Shown here in pieces: positions 1-7,343 of a stretch of 32,937 nt of DNA; position 1 is the first letter of the stretch, and each line of letters begins with the position of its first letter. Under the pieces are notes generated by a model. That model did no database searches. It had not been told where the DNA came from and saw nothing but the letters and a program-made list of their open reading frames with translations. This DNA comes from CAYWGR01 sp964458015 (GTDB lineage Bacteria > Planctomycetota > Planctomycetia > Pirellulales > Thermoguttaceae): positions 1 to 32,937 of the forward strand of contig CAYWGR010000044.1 of NCBI GenBank assembly GCA_964458015.1, in the 5' to 3' direction. The translations under genes and the position numbers were made by a program.

Positions 1-32
1 TTTTTACCCCCTTTTTACCCCCTTTTTACCCC
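1..32. repeat. 11-bp tandem repeat, about three units
   Basis: Three head-to-tail copies of the unit TTTTTACCCCC open the window and stop just before the stop codon of the PEP-CTERM gene. The array probably continues to the left of the window. It resembles the C-rich and T-rich repeats at 1.0-1.9 kb. Confidence 0.8.
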
Positions 33-785
33 TTATCCCCATCGTCGCTGTTGCCAAGCATAGGCCCACAGGCTGCCGGCGCCGATGCAAAGGAGAACGA
101 TGGCAGACGGTTCGGGGACGGCGCTATTTGTGATGGTAAAGCTCTGGAATGTTCCGGCTATTGCGTCGTAAGTTTGATTGTTTATGAGGTTGAATCCAAG
201 CTTGTTGAAATCGGTGGTCCAGTTTGGATCACTGTAAAACGAGGTCCAACCTTCTTGGTCGAGTCGATAGGCCGTAACCACCGATCCCGCCCGAACAATA
301 CGCAAGCCGCCGGAAGTGTCCGTGGTGCCATTGAGGCCCTCGATACCGTCTTTGTTACTCCATGTTGAATAGGCCGGTTGTTCGCCATTATACTTATACT
401 CGCAGCCAAGGCGGGACCAGAAAGGGTTAGTATCGGAGCCGTACCAGGCTCCTAACTGAAGGAAGTTTCCAATATTATAGTTTACTAACTGGAGAGAAGC
501 GCCGCTGAACCGCAACTGAGCGTCGAAATCACCGACGATTTGCGGGGTGAATGTGAAGCCACGGTACGTGAAGTTAGGACCCCCAGTGGCCGCCGGTTTG
601 CTGATTGTCGCGCCGTCCGATGCGATAGTCACTGTGTATAATTCTCCGTGAAGGGAATTATCGGTCCAATAATTTGGGTCGATTCCAGAACTGAAATTGA
701 AGCTCAGAGTACCAGCAGTTATGCTGCCCGCACCGAAACAGAGAATTACGATGCTCGCCGCCACAGCACATGTTATGCTTTTCAT
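33..785 (-). CDS. PEP-CTERM sorting domain protein, secreted
   Basis: This 250-residue protein is predicted to be exported and then processed by an exosortase. Residues 1-24 form a signal peptide ending near ITAG. The C-terminus carries the PEP-CTERM signature: a VPEPS motif at about 223-227, a hydrophobic stretch, and a basic tail (QQRRWG). The middle looks like a concanavalin-A-like beta-sandwich; the GGLRIVRAG and VVTAYRLDQEGW segments resemble DUF1349 proteins, but that is inferred by eye. The start is well supported by AAGGAGG about 7 bases upstream. In exosortase systems such proteins are usually surface or extracellular-matrix proteins. No exosortase gene lies in the window. It is transcribed leftwards, away from the transposon debris. 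Confidence 0.85.
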   Translation of the reverse strand: MKSITCAVAASIVILCFGAGSITAGTLSFNFSSGIDPNYWTDNSLHGELYTVTIASDGATISKPAATGGPNFTYRGFTFTPQIVGDFDAQLRFSGASLQLVNYNIGNFLQLGAWYGSDTNPFWSRLGCEYKYNGEQPAYSTWSNKDGIEGLNGTTDTSGGLRIVRAGSVVTAYRLDQEGWTSFYSDPNWTTDFNKLGFNLINNQTYDAIAGTFQSFTITNSAVPEPSAIVLLCIGAGSLWAYAWQQRRWG

Positions 786-1033
786 TTCAAGCCTCCTTCG
801 ATGTTACTGATAGGAAATTTGATTTGGCTGCAACAAAAACAAAAAAAAGTACAGAACTAGTTTTGAAAACAAAAAGGGGCCGGGACTAGTTTTGAGAAAA
901 TTATTTCTGCCCCCTATTTCATTGAGTGATAGGATGTTCCTTCACGTACCCAATTCTACCGGAATGGGGGGCAATACATCAAGGTGGGTAACAAAAAGGC
1001 AAAAAAAGGGGGGCCTGTCAAATGAACTGAACT
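786..1033. other. Intergenic, A-rich, with GGGGC/GCCCC inverted segment
   Basis: No gene is supported here. Around 869-925 an AAAAAGGGGC segment is mirrored by TGCCCCCTAT about 40 bases later, a degenerate form of the GGGGTCAGAAC repeats to the right. The A-runs near 835-850 lie just upstream of the PEP-CTERM gene and may hold its promoter, although no clean -35/-10 pair was found. Confidence 0.5.
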
Positions 1034-1055
1034 AAATAGTTCTGACCCCTTTTTT
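1034..1055 (-). repeat. GGGGTCAGAAC repeat, copy 1
   Basis: Reading leftwards the unit is AAAAAGGGGTCAGAACTATT followed by TA. It directly truncates the RAYT fragment. Copies 2, 3 and 4 lie at 1248, 1577 and 1870. Confidence 0.85.
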
Positions 1056-1207
1056 GCCTCGAAGGGCTTTCGTTCCTTGAGGTCGGCAACGGCACCGAGA
1101 AACGCCACGTAGTCGCCTTCGTCGTGGAACACCGGCTGGCAGTTGTTGCCACGATTGATCACATGATACACCAGTCCATCGTCAATCGGTCGCAAGGGGC
1201 GAGGCAT
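1055..1207 (-). pseudogene. Truncated REP-associated tyrosine transposase (IS200/RAYT-like), N-terminal 51 residues
   Basis: The first 51 codons encode the typical start of a RAYT (Y1 transposase family): MPRPLR, then GLVYHVINRGN, then a DEGDYVAFLGAV helix. Functional relatives continue for about 150 more residues, including the HxH metal site and the catalytic Tyr, all absent here. The similarity stops exactly where a copy of the AAAAAGGGGTCAGAAC repeat begins; the remaining open frame to 956 is translated repeat and unrelated sequence. This is a dead fragment. RAYTs normally act on REP palindromes, which fits the repeat-rich surroundings. The identification rests on recognised motifs. Confidence 0.75.
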
Positions 1208-1247
1208 GGCGATAGATTAGCCGTTTCCAGCCTCGCTTGCAACAGGA

Positions 1248-1267
1248 AAATAGTTCTGACCCCTTTT
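1248..1267 (-). repeat. GGGGTCAGAAC repeat, copy 2
   Basis: Reading leftwards it is AAAAGGGGTCAGAACTATTT. It sits at the 3' end of the second broken gene (1273-1476) and about 40 bases upstream of the RAYT start. Confidence 0.85.
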
Positions 1268-1272
1268 ATATT

Positions 1273-1476
1273 TCGGGCGGTCAGTTCGGCGATCTTGTCG
1301 GACTTGGCGGCGGACTCGCTTCGGAGGCCATCGATTTGTCGCAACAGAGAGTCGGTCCACTCGGTCTGTTCGTCGGTCGCATGGACGAGCCATCCCAGCG
1401 ACGCCCCGCCCAAATGTGGACAGTGGGCAACGTGGTGGCAACCAAACTCATGTTTGGGATAAAAAACGAAATGCAT
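1273..1476 (-). pseudogene. N-terminal fragment of a transposase-like planctomycete protein
   Basis: The 68 readable codons hold a Cys/His-rich N-terminus (KHEFGCHHVAHCPHLGG) followed by a charged helix likely to form a coiled coil (WTDSLLRQIDGLRSESAAKS). I recall similar N-termini on repeated, transposase-like planctomycete proteins, but I cannot name the IS family with confidence. The gene breaks where a GGGGTCAGAAC repeat starts, just as the RAYT fragment does; the frame beyond it is repeat-derived. It is treated as a decayed gene. An alternative is a short real protein using the Cys/His motif for zinc, but the shared break point argues against that. Confidence 0.5.
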
Positions 1477-1576
1477 CGTCGGCCCTTACGCAGCAAAACG
1501 ATCGATGCACTAACAACACCCCCCTCCAGGGTGTGGCGCAATAGGGGTCGGAAGCTAAACTGTTACAACTATTTTG

Positions 1577-1613
1577 ATGAAACGAACCGGATTAAATAGT
1601 TCTGACCCCTTTT
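1577..1613 (+). repeat. Longer GGGGTCAGAAC repeat, copy 3
   Basis: It contains ATGAAACGAACCGG, then TTAAATAGTTCTGACCCC and a T-run. It is nearly identical to 1870-1905, so the repeat unit is about 36 bp rather than just its C-rich core. Confidence 0.85.
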
Positions 1614-1763
1614 ATACTCTCAGAACAGTTCCATCAAGATTTCCAGGATTACCACACTCAAGGCTCCCTAGCAGGGCAATGCCAACGAAACTGGTGACGC
1701 TGGAGAAGCCGCAACTGTTCAATTGTACTCTCTTGGCGACACGGACATTCTACACCCGATATA

Positions 1764-1858
1764 GGAGAGAAAAAGGGGTCAGGAGAGAAAAAGGGGTCAG
1801 GAGAGAAAAAGGGGTCAAGGAGAGAAAAAGAGAGAAAAAGGGAGAGAAAAAGGGGTCA
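1764..1858 (+). repeat. 18-bp tandem repeat array ending in GGGGTCA
   Basis: The unit GGAGAGAAAAAGGGGTCA occurs exactly at 1764, 1782 and 1800. It is followed by shortened units lacking GGGGTCA and a final full unit at 1841. The final unit runs into an inverted GGGGTCAGAAC copy. There are no spacers, so it is not a CRISPR array; replication slippage is the likely origin. Confidence 0.9.
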
Positions 1859-1905
1859 GAACAATTTATATGAAACGAACCGGGTTAAATAGTTCTGCCC
1901 CCTTT
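1848..1905. repeat. Inverted pair of GGGGTCAGAAC repeats, including copy 4
   Basis: A forward AAAAGGGGTCAGAACAATTT (from 1848) is followed at once by the inverse copy (1870-1905: ATGAAACGAACCGG then TTAAATAGTTCTGCCCC). The pair could fold into a hairpin and may be the intact form of the element. Confidence 0.75.
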
Positions 1906-1932
1906 GTCATGAATCATGTCACGTTAGCAGAA

Positions 1933-2217
1933 TCATGATTTTATCATAAAGGGCATTAGCAGTATGAAAGCTACGACCAGGCATACCGTCATGGCAAGCC
2001 ACCACCCGATCATTTGCAGCAAGCCCTGCACACCGGATACAACCCCACCTATTGCTGCACCAATTACAAGCATGATGAGTACAATTGAGATAAGCGTGGC
2101 ACTGTCGTGGAGCCCTGATATTCTCGCGACAAGTAGCACCGTCAAATAAGCTCCACATAGCACCCATGGATGAAATGAAAATCGAGGCTCTGGATGCTCG
2201 GGTTCAGTATCTGTCAT
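1933..2217 (-). CDS. Small integral membrane protein, unknown function
   Basis: This reads as a 94-residue protein starting MTDTEPEHPEPRFSFHPW with three probable transmembrane helices: WVLCGAYLTVLLVARI, then a stretch around LISIVLIMLVIGAAIGGVV, then WWLAMTVCLVVAFILL. Two in-frame ATGs lie further upstream (2229 and 2301). None has a visible Shine-Dalgarno sequence; 2217 was chosen because the acidic, Pro-rich lead-in to the first helix looks like a natural N-terminus. No family was recognised. Its 3' end lies beside the repeat cluster. Confidence 0.55.
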   Translation of the reverse strand: MTDTEPEHPEPRFSFHPWVLCGAYLTVLLVARISGLHDSATLISIVLIMLVIGAAIGGVVSGVQGLLQMIGWWLAMTVCLVVAFILLMPFMIKS

Positions 2218-2364
2218 ACGAAATTGCATACGTGGTATTATATATACCTTTGTACGAACCAGACTATGCATAATCCTGTAATTTTCTGGCCATTCATTCA
2301 AGCCGAATCACAATTCTGCCGAATCATAGAGCTTCAACTGCTTTTCGACTAGTCACCAGAAATT

Positions 2365-2379
2365 GCCCCCTTTCGGGGG
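2365..2379. other. Short GC hairpin (CCCCC-TTTC-GGGGG)
   Basis: A five-pair GC stem lies between the small membrane protein and the ppdK promoter. There is no T-tract, so a terminator role is uncertain. Confidence 0.35.
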
Positions 2380-2395
2380 TGTCGCACTCTCATCC

Positions 2396-2424
2396 TTGAC
2401 GCTTGCTTGCACGACTGTTAGACT
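2396..2424 (+). promoter_or_regulatory. Sigma-70-like promoter for ppdK
   Basis: TTGACG (2396-2401), a 17-base spacer and TAGACT (2419-2424) lie about 125 bases before the ppdK start. The -35 matches consensus at five of six positions and the -10 at four of six. This is prediction from sequence only. Confidence 0.5.
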
Positions 2425-2547
2425 TTTTCCTTTCGTCTATCGTGCCAAGATAGTCAATTTAGGCAGTGTCCCGTCGTGTCTCGGATGCGGCGGCAAAGCA
2501 GACACGATCGGAACGTTTTTCTGACATATCTCGAAGGAAGTCCAAAA

Positions 2548-5262
2548 ATGACTCAAAAGTACGTTTACTTCTTCGGCCCCAAAGGGACCGAAGGTGATGC
2601 CTCGATGAAGAACACATTGGGCGGCAAGGGCGCTAACTTGGCTGAAATGGCTAAGCTCGAGCTGCCCGTTCCCGCCGGGTTCACCATCAGCACCGAATTC
2701 TGCACGGTCTTTTTCGCCGAGGGCCGCAAGTTCCCCCAATCGCTCCGCGACGAAGTCGCCACGGCCTTGAAGAAGACCGAAGACGCGATGGGTATGAAGT
2801 TCGGCGATCCGAAGGATCCGTTGTTGGTAAGCTGCCGCAGCGGCGCCCGCACCTCGATGCCTGGCATGATGGAAACCGTCTTGAACGTCGGTCTCTGCCC
2901 CGCCACGATTCCCGGTTTGATCAAGAAGTCGGGCAACGAGCGGTTCGTCTACGACGCCTACCGCCGCTTGATCATGATGTACTCCGACGTCGTGATGGAA
3001 AAGGCTGAAGACATCGAGCCGGCCGAAGGCCGCGGCATCCGCGTTCAGCTCGAGCACATCATGGCCAAGATGAAGAAGGCCAAGAAGTGCGAGTCCGACA
3101 CCGACCTGAACACCGAAGACCTGAAGACTCTTTGCGAACAGTTCAAAGAGAAGGTCAAGGAAGTTTTGGGACGCGAGTTCCCCGACGATCCGACCGAGCA
3201 GCTTTGGGGCGCCGTTGGCGCGGTCTTTAAGAGCTGGCAAGGTCGCCGCGCGGTTTCGTATCGCAAGATCGAAGGCATCCCCGGCGAATGGGGCACCGCT
3301 TGCAACGTGCAAAGCATGGTGTTCGGCAACTTGGGCGACACCTCGGCCACCGGCGTGGCTTTCTCGCGCAACCCGGCCACCGGTGAGAACAAGTTCTACG
3401 GCGAATGGCTCGTCAACGCCCAGGGCGAAGACGTCGTGGCCGGCATCCGCACGCCCAGCCCGCTGAACGAACAAACCAAGAATCCGCAAAACCAGCACCT
3501 CAAGTCGCTCGAGACCGAGTGGCCGGCTTTGTACAAGGAACTCTACGATATCCGCACCAAGCTCGAGCAGCACTACCACGACATGCAGGATATCGAGTTC
3601 ACGATTCAAGAAGGCCGGTTGTACATGCTTCAATGCCGCAACGGCAAGCGCACCGGCACCGCCGCTTTGAACATGGCGATGGACATGCTCGAAGAGAAGT
3701 TGATCGACGAGAAGACAGCCGTCACGCGCGTTCAACCCGCGCAGCTCGACGAACTGCTCCACCCGATCATCAATCCGTCCGCCGAGAAGAAAGCCACCGC
3801 GTTCTTATCTGGTTTGCCCGCCGGTCCTGGCGGCGCCTACGGCAAGATCGTCTTCACCTCGGCCGATGCCGTCGAGCAGGCCAAGAAGGGCGACAAGGTC
3901 ATCCTCGTCCGTGAAGAAACGAACCCCGAAGACGTCGAAGGCATGCGCGCGGCCGAGGGCATCCTGACCGCCCGCGGCGGCATGACCAGCCACGCGGCCC
4001 TCGTTGCCCGCGGTTGGGGCAAGTGCTGCATCGTCGGCGCAGGCGACATGAAGATCGACATGAGCGCCAAGTGCCTCTCGGTCGGCGACGTGAAGCTCAA
4101 GGCCGGTGATCTCATCACCTTGAACGGCACCAAGGGCAAGGTCTATGCCGGCGCTCTGGAAATGATGGACGCCACGGAAAACCCGCGGTTCCAAGCTTTC
4201 ATGAAGATCGTCGATCAGTTCCGCACCATGGGCGTCCGCACGAACTCCGACACGCCCGAAGACGCCAAGGTTGCTCGCAGCTTCGGCGCCGAAGGCATCG
4301 GACTCTTCCGCACCGAGCACATGTTCTACGGAGCCGGTTCCGACCAGCCGTTGTTCTTGTTGCGAAAGATGATCTTGAGCAATACGGTCGAGGAACGCAA
4401 AGCCGCCTTGGCCGAGTTGTTCCCCTTCGTCAAGAAGAGCATCCAGGACACGCTCGAAGCGATGGACGGTATGCCCGTCACGATCCGCTTGTTGGATCCG
4501 CCGTTGCACGAGTTCGTTCCGCAAGATCCGGCCAAGCAGAAAGAGCTGGCCGATTCGTTGGGCATCAAGCCGGCCGAAATTAAGAAGCGCGGCGACGCCC
4601 TGCACGAAACCAACCCCATGATGGGACATCGCGGCGTCCGCTTGGGCATCACTTACCCCGAAGTCACCGAGATGCAAATCCGGGCGATTTTCGAGGCCGC
4701 CTCCGAACTGAAGAAGGCCGGCAAGTCGCCGAAGCCCGAGTTGATGGTTCCCGTCACGTGCGCCGCGCGTGAGTTGGACGTCACCAAGGTGATCTTCGAC
4801 CGCGTGAAGAAGGAAGTGCAGGATCAAACCGGCGTCGATATGCCCTGCCTCTACGGCACCATGATCGAGATTCCGCGTGCGTGCCTGCTGGCCGACCAGA
4901 TGGCCAAGACGGCCCAGTTCTTCTCGTTCGGCACCAACGACCTGACGCAGATGACCTTCGGCTTCAGCCGCGACGACATCGGCGGCTTCCTGCACGACTA
5001 CCTCGAAGACAACATCCTCGAGGCAGACCCGTTCCAAACGATCGACCAGAATGGCGTGGGCCAGTTGATCCAAATGGCCGTGCAGAAGGGTCGTTCGGTC
5101 CGCGGCGACCTGAAGGTCGGCATCTGCGGCGAGCAAGGCGGTGATCCGGCCAGCGTCGAGTTCTGCTTCCGCACAGGTTTGACCTATGTGAGCTGCAGCC
5201 CGTACCGCGTGCCGATCGCCCGTTTGGCCGCCGCCCAGGCCGCCATCAAGGCGAAGAAGTAA
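2548..5262 (+). CDS. ppdK: Pyruvate, phosphate dikinase
   Basis: This 904-residue enzyme interconverts pyruvate + ATP + Pi with PEP + AMP + PPi in the cytoplasm. The three expected parts are present: an N-terminal ATP-grasp region (GGKGANLAEM near residue 23), the swivelling phosphohistidine domain (GGMTSHAALVARGWG, with the phosphorylated His at about 482), and the C-terminal TIM barrel with GTNDLTQM and the catalytic Cys at about 860 in GICGEQGGDP. Length is close to the usual 870-910. The ATG at 2548 is preceded by GAAGGAAG at good spacing, so an in-frame ATG at 2476 is rejected. A strong hairpin follows the stop codon. Long antisense open frames across the gene are codon-bias shadows. In planctomycetes the enzyme can serve glycolysis or gluconeogenesis; the direction cannot be read from sequence. 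Confidence 0.97.
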   Translation: MTQKYVYFFGPKGTEGDASMKNTLGGKGANLAEMAKLELPVPAGFTISTEFCTVFFAEGRKFPQSLRDEVATALKKTEDAMGMKFGDPKDPLLVSCRSGARTSMPGMMETVLNVGLCPATIPGLIKKSGNERFVYDAYRRLIMMYSDVVMEKAEDIEPAEGRGIRVQLEHIMAKMKKAKKCESDTDLNTEDLKTLCEQFKEKVKEVLGREFPDDPTEQLWGAVGAVFKSWQGRRAVSYRKIEGIPGEWGTACNVQSMVFGNLGDTSATGVAFSRNPATGENKFYGEWLVNAQGEDVVAGIRTPSPLNEQTKNPQNQHLKSLETEWPALYKELYDIRTKLEQHYHDMQDIEFTIQEGRLYMLQCRNGKRTGTAALNMAMDMLEEKLIDEKTAVTRVQPAQLDELLHPIINPSAEKKATAFLSGLPAGPGGAYGKIVFTSADAVEQAKKGDKVILVREETNPEDVEGMRAAEGILTARGGMTSHAALVARGWGKCCIVGAGDMKIDMSAKCLSVGDVKLKAGDLITLNGTKGKVYAGALEMMDATENPRFQAFMKIVDQFRTMGVRTNSDTPEDAKVARSFGAEGIGLFRTEHMFYGAGSDQPLFLLRKMILSNTVEERKAALAELFPFVKKSIQDTLEAMDGMPVTIRLLDPPLHEFVPQDPAKQKELADSLGIKPAEIKKRGDALHETNPMMGHRGVRLGITYPEVTEMQIRAIFEAASELKKAGKSPKPELMVPVTCAARELDVTKVIFDRVKKEVQDQTGVDMPCLYGTMIEIPRACLLADQMAKTAQFFSFGTNDLTQMTFGFSRDDIGGFLHDYLEDNILEADPFQTIDQNGVGQLIQMAVQKGRSVRGDLKVGICGEQGGDPASVEFCFRTGLTYVSCSPYRVPIARLAAAQAAIKAKK

Positions 5263-5298
5263 GTTTCAACTTCGTTGAAATCCAACGTTGAAAGCTAT

Positions 5299-5337
5299 AA
5301 AGGGGACGACTGAAAAACGGTCGTCCCCTTTCATTTT
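5299..5337 (+). terminator. Rho-independent terminator of ppdK
   Basis: A perfect 12-bp stem (AAAGGGGACGAC at 5299-5310 with GTCGTCCCCTTT at 5320-5331) has a 9-base loop and a partly T-rich tail (TTTCATTTT). A smaller hairpin (TTTCAAC-TTC-GTTGAAA, 5264-5280) comes first, directly after the stop codon. Confidence 0.8.
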
Positions 5338-5374
5338 GCGCCGTTTCACGCTTGCCCCCCTCGGCCCGCAAGCA

Positions 5375-5403
5375 TTGACCCGCACGGAGGAGGGTGTTAA
5401 AAT
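5375..5403 (+). promoter_or_regulatory. Sigma-70-like promoter for the thioredoxin-like gene
   Basis: TTGACC (5375-5380), a 17-base spacer and TAAAAT (5398-5403) match consensus at five of six positions each. The pair lies 60 bases before the chosen start codon and after the ppdK terminator, so the downstream gene has its own transcript. Confidence 0.65.
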
Positions 5404-5464
5404 CGGGTGTCAATCTTCGCGCGGTATCGGGCTCTATTCTTTCACCGTGACAGGGGGTTTGATC

Positions 5465-6484
5465 ATGTCAACTCGCTTGCTTGGCTTGGGTTTGGCTCTG
5501 GTCTTCGCATGGCTGGCGCCGCTGGCGGCTGATGACGCCTTATCGAATTTGGACTTCGTGAAATGGTCCGGCATAACGCCCTCATCGCAATCGTTGCGGG
5601 ATAAAACCGTGGTGGTGCTGGTCTATGCAACCTGGTGTCCGAAATGCAACAAATGGTCGGGCGATCTCTTCAAACAACTAAAAGACGCGATCAAAGACAA
5701 GCCCGTTGTGCTTCTGGCGATCAATGCCGATAAAACTCCAGCGGCCGTCAAATCCTATGTCACCCAACGAGACTTTCTCGCTCCCAATATCTTGCATGGA
5801 TACGACGCCGCGATTCCCCAACGTCTTAAGCTCGCCAGCGATCTGTTTAAGTACGTTGCCTATGGCCCCGATGGAAAAATGATCAAAAGCGGCGATGCCG
5901 GCAGCTTCATCAACGACGGCGATAAAAAAAGCTTCGTTGTCGCTCATGAACTGAAAAAGAGCGACAAGCTCGGACAATTCGAGCTCCTCGATCCCGAGAT
6001 GTCCGACGCCCTAAAAGAAGTCGTTTGGCCGATGGAACTTGGCGAAGTTTCCGAAAAAGCGTTATCCGACTGCCAGAAGAGACTTCCGGCAGCCGACCGT
6101 AAAGCCTTGAACGCCGCCATCACCAAATGTCTCGACGCCAAGCTGGAAAGCATCGAAAAGCTGAGCGAAGGCGACACCAAGGATAAATTCGAGGCCTATG
6201 AGCAAGCGTCGGCCCTTGCCGCCGGGTTCAAATCGAAACCGCAAAGCAAAAAGGGCAAGGAACTGCTCACGTCCTTGGCGAAAGACAAGGATTTTCAGCG
6301 CGAGCTTGCCGCGAAAAAGAACTACGATAAAACCATGCAGATCATCGCGTCCAAACCAACGCGCCGCGAACAGTTGATCCAAGCGTTTTGCAAACGGTTC
6401 GAGGGAACGTACTATGCCGATGTGGCCAAGGGCGAGGCAGTTCCCAGCACCGCCGCGGTGCATAAGGGTGAAAAGAAGGAATAA
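5465..6484 (+). CDS. Exported thioredoxin-fold protein with CPKC motif
   Basis: The 339-residue product starts with a signal peptide (hydrophobic residues 5-22, ending PLAAD). A thioredoxin-like domain follows, with the redox motif ATWCPKC (Cys58 and Cys61) after a VVVLVY beta strand and before LLAINAD. This layout matches TlpA/DsbE-type thiol oxidoreductases acting outside the cytoplasmic membrane. The C-terminal 180 residues are Lys-rich and mostly helical, with no family recognised. The start at 5465 follows an AGGGGG Shine-Dalgarno-like run; an upstream in-frame ATG at 5288 is rejected because it would read through the ppdK terminator. Its stop codon is the outermost part of the palindrome at 6482-6613. 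The exact redox partner is unknown. Confidence 0.8.
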   Translation: MSTRLLGLGLALVFAWLAPLAADDALSNLDFVKWSGITPSSQSLRDKTVVVLVYATWCPKCNKWSGDLFKQLKDAIKDKPVVLLAINADKTPAAVKSYVTQRDFLAPNILHGYDAAIPQRLKLASDLFKYVAYGPDGKMIKSGDAGSFINDGDKKSFVVAHELKKSDKLGQFELLDPEMSDALKEVVWPMELGEVSEKALSDCQKRLPAADRKALNAAITKCLDAKLESIEKLSEGDTKDKFEAYEQASALAAGFKSKPQSKKGKELLTSLAKDKDFQRELAAKKNYDKTMQIIASKPTRREQLIQAFCKRFEGTYYADVAKGEAVPSTAAVHKGEKKE

Positions 6485-6613
6485 TTAGTTTCTGTTGCGG
6501 AAATGCCGTAGGCCAGGAGTCATTCTGAGCGCAGCGAAGAATCTTCCGCATTTTACGAGATTCTTCGCTGCGATCAGAATGACAATTTGGCTTTCCACAA
6601 CGGAAACTAATTA
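6482..6613. repeat. 132-bp imperfect palindrome spanning both stop codons of convergent genes
   Basis: The left arm (6482-6544) and right arm (6558-6613) are inverted copies with only scattered mismatches and one short gap. Each arm runs from TAATTAGTTTC to CAGCGAAGAATCT around a 13-base loop. The first TAA of each arm is the stop codon of the gene that ends there. The inner CATTCTGA...GCAGCGAAGAATC segment resembles a repeat that I recall from several bacterial phyla. It may act as a bidirectional terminator, although there is no T-tract. Confidence 0.85.
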
Positions 6614-7183
6614 CCAGTTTTCGCCCAGCAACTCGAAATAAGCTTGCGGATGGACGCAGGCCGGACATGCCGCAGGCGCATCCGTGCCTTCATGAACGTA
6701 GCCGCAATTCAAGCAACGCCATTTCACCGGCTCGCTTCGCTTGAACACCAAGCCCTTTTCGACATTCTCCAACAGGCCCCGATAGCGCCGCTCATGCTGC
6801 TTTTCGGCCACGGAAATCATATCGAAGACGACCCCGATCGTCTTGAACCCTTCTTCCCTCGCAATCGCGGCATATTCGGGATACATCTTCGACCACTCTT
6901 CATGCTCGCCCTCGGCCGCCGCCAGAAGATTCGCGGCCGTCGTGCCGATAACGCCAGCCGGAAACGCACACTGAACCTCTACCGTGCCGCCTTGCAGGAA
7001 TTTGAAAAACCGCTTGGCATGCTCTTTTTCCTGGTTGGCGGTCTCCTCGAAGATTTGGGAGATCTGAATGAAGCCCTCGTTCCTCGCTTGCCCGGCGTAG
7101 TACGTATATCGGTTACGCGCTTGCGATTCACCGGCAAATGCGATCAACAGATTTCGTTCCGTTCGAGAGCCGGGCAATTCCAT
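6611..7183 (-). CDS. Rubrerythrin
   Basis: This 190-residue non-haem di-iron protein is expected to reduce hydrogen peroxide in the cytoplasm and protect against oxidative stress. The N-terminal ferritin-like four-helix bundle has the iron-ligand motifs FAGESQARNRY, ETANQEKEHAKRF, AAEGEHEEW and AEKQHERRY. The C-terminal rubredoxin-like domain has CLNCGY and CPAC for one iron. Length and domain order are normal. The ATG at 7183 is preferred because GGAG lies 9 bases upstream; an alternative ATG at 7198 adds five residues (MELSI) but lacks a Shine-Dalgarno sequence. It converges on the thioredoxin-like gene and suggests an oxygen-sensitive or microaerobic lifestyle. Confidence 0.93.
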   Translation of the reverse strand: MELPGSRTERNLLIAFAGESQARNRYTYYAGQARNEGFIQISQIFEETANQEKEHAKRFFKFLQGGTVEVQCAFPAGVIGTTAANLLAAAEGEHEEWSKMYPEYAAIAREEGFKTIGVVFDMISVAEKQHERRYRGLLENVEKGLVFKRSEPVKWRCLNCGYVHEGTDAPAACPACVHPQAYFELLGENW

Positions 7184-7251
7184 GATAGACAACTCCATTG
7201 AACATCAAGAGACAGAGTTAGGATCCAGTAGCATTCAGAACGCGGCAAAAC

Positions 7252-7314
7252 TTCGTAGGATGCGCGAAACGCGCCATTCGCCGCGCTAATGGCGTGTTGT
7301 ACGCACCCTACGAA
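7252..7314. repeat. Nested palindrome (TTCGTAGG...CCTACGAA)
   Basis: Outer arms TTCGTAGG (7252-7259) and CCTACGAA (7307-7314) enclose inner arms CGCCATT (7272-7278) and AATGGCG (7288-7294). It lies between the histone-like gene and rubrerythrin and resembles the GTAGGGTG-type element at 21962. Confidence 0.7.
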
Positions 7315-7343
7315 CAAAATAACAATCAAATCAAGACGGCTAT

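Noticed and set aside
1764..1858. 18-bp repeats considered as CRISPR or as an iteron origin
   Set aside because: No spacers, no replication initiator gene and no DnaA boxes close by; the unit derives from the transposon-associated repeat.
1574..1873. 99-codon rightward frame across the repeat cluster
   Set aside because: More than a third of it is the translated 18-bp tandem array, and the rest overlaps repeat copies.
2437..5136. Two long leftward open frames (441 and 443 codons) antisense to ppdK
   Set aside because: They mirror the codon bias of ppdK, have low-complexity Leu/Val/Asp/Gly-rich content and lack family motifs or Shine-Dalgarno sequences.
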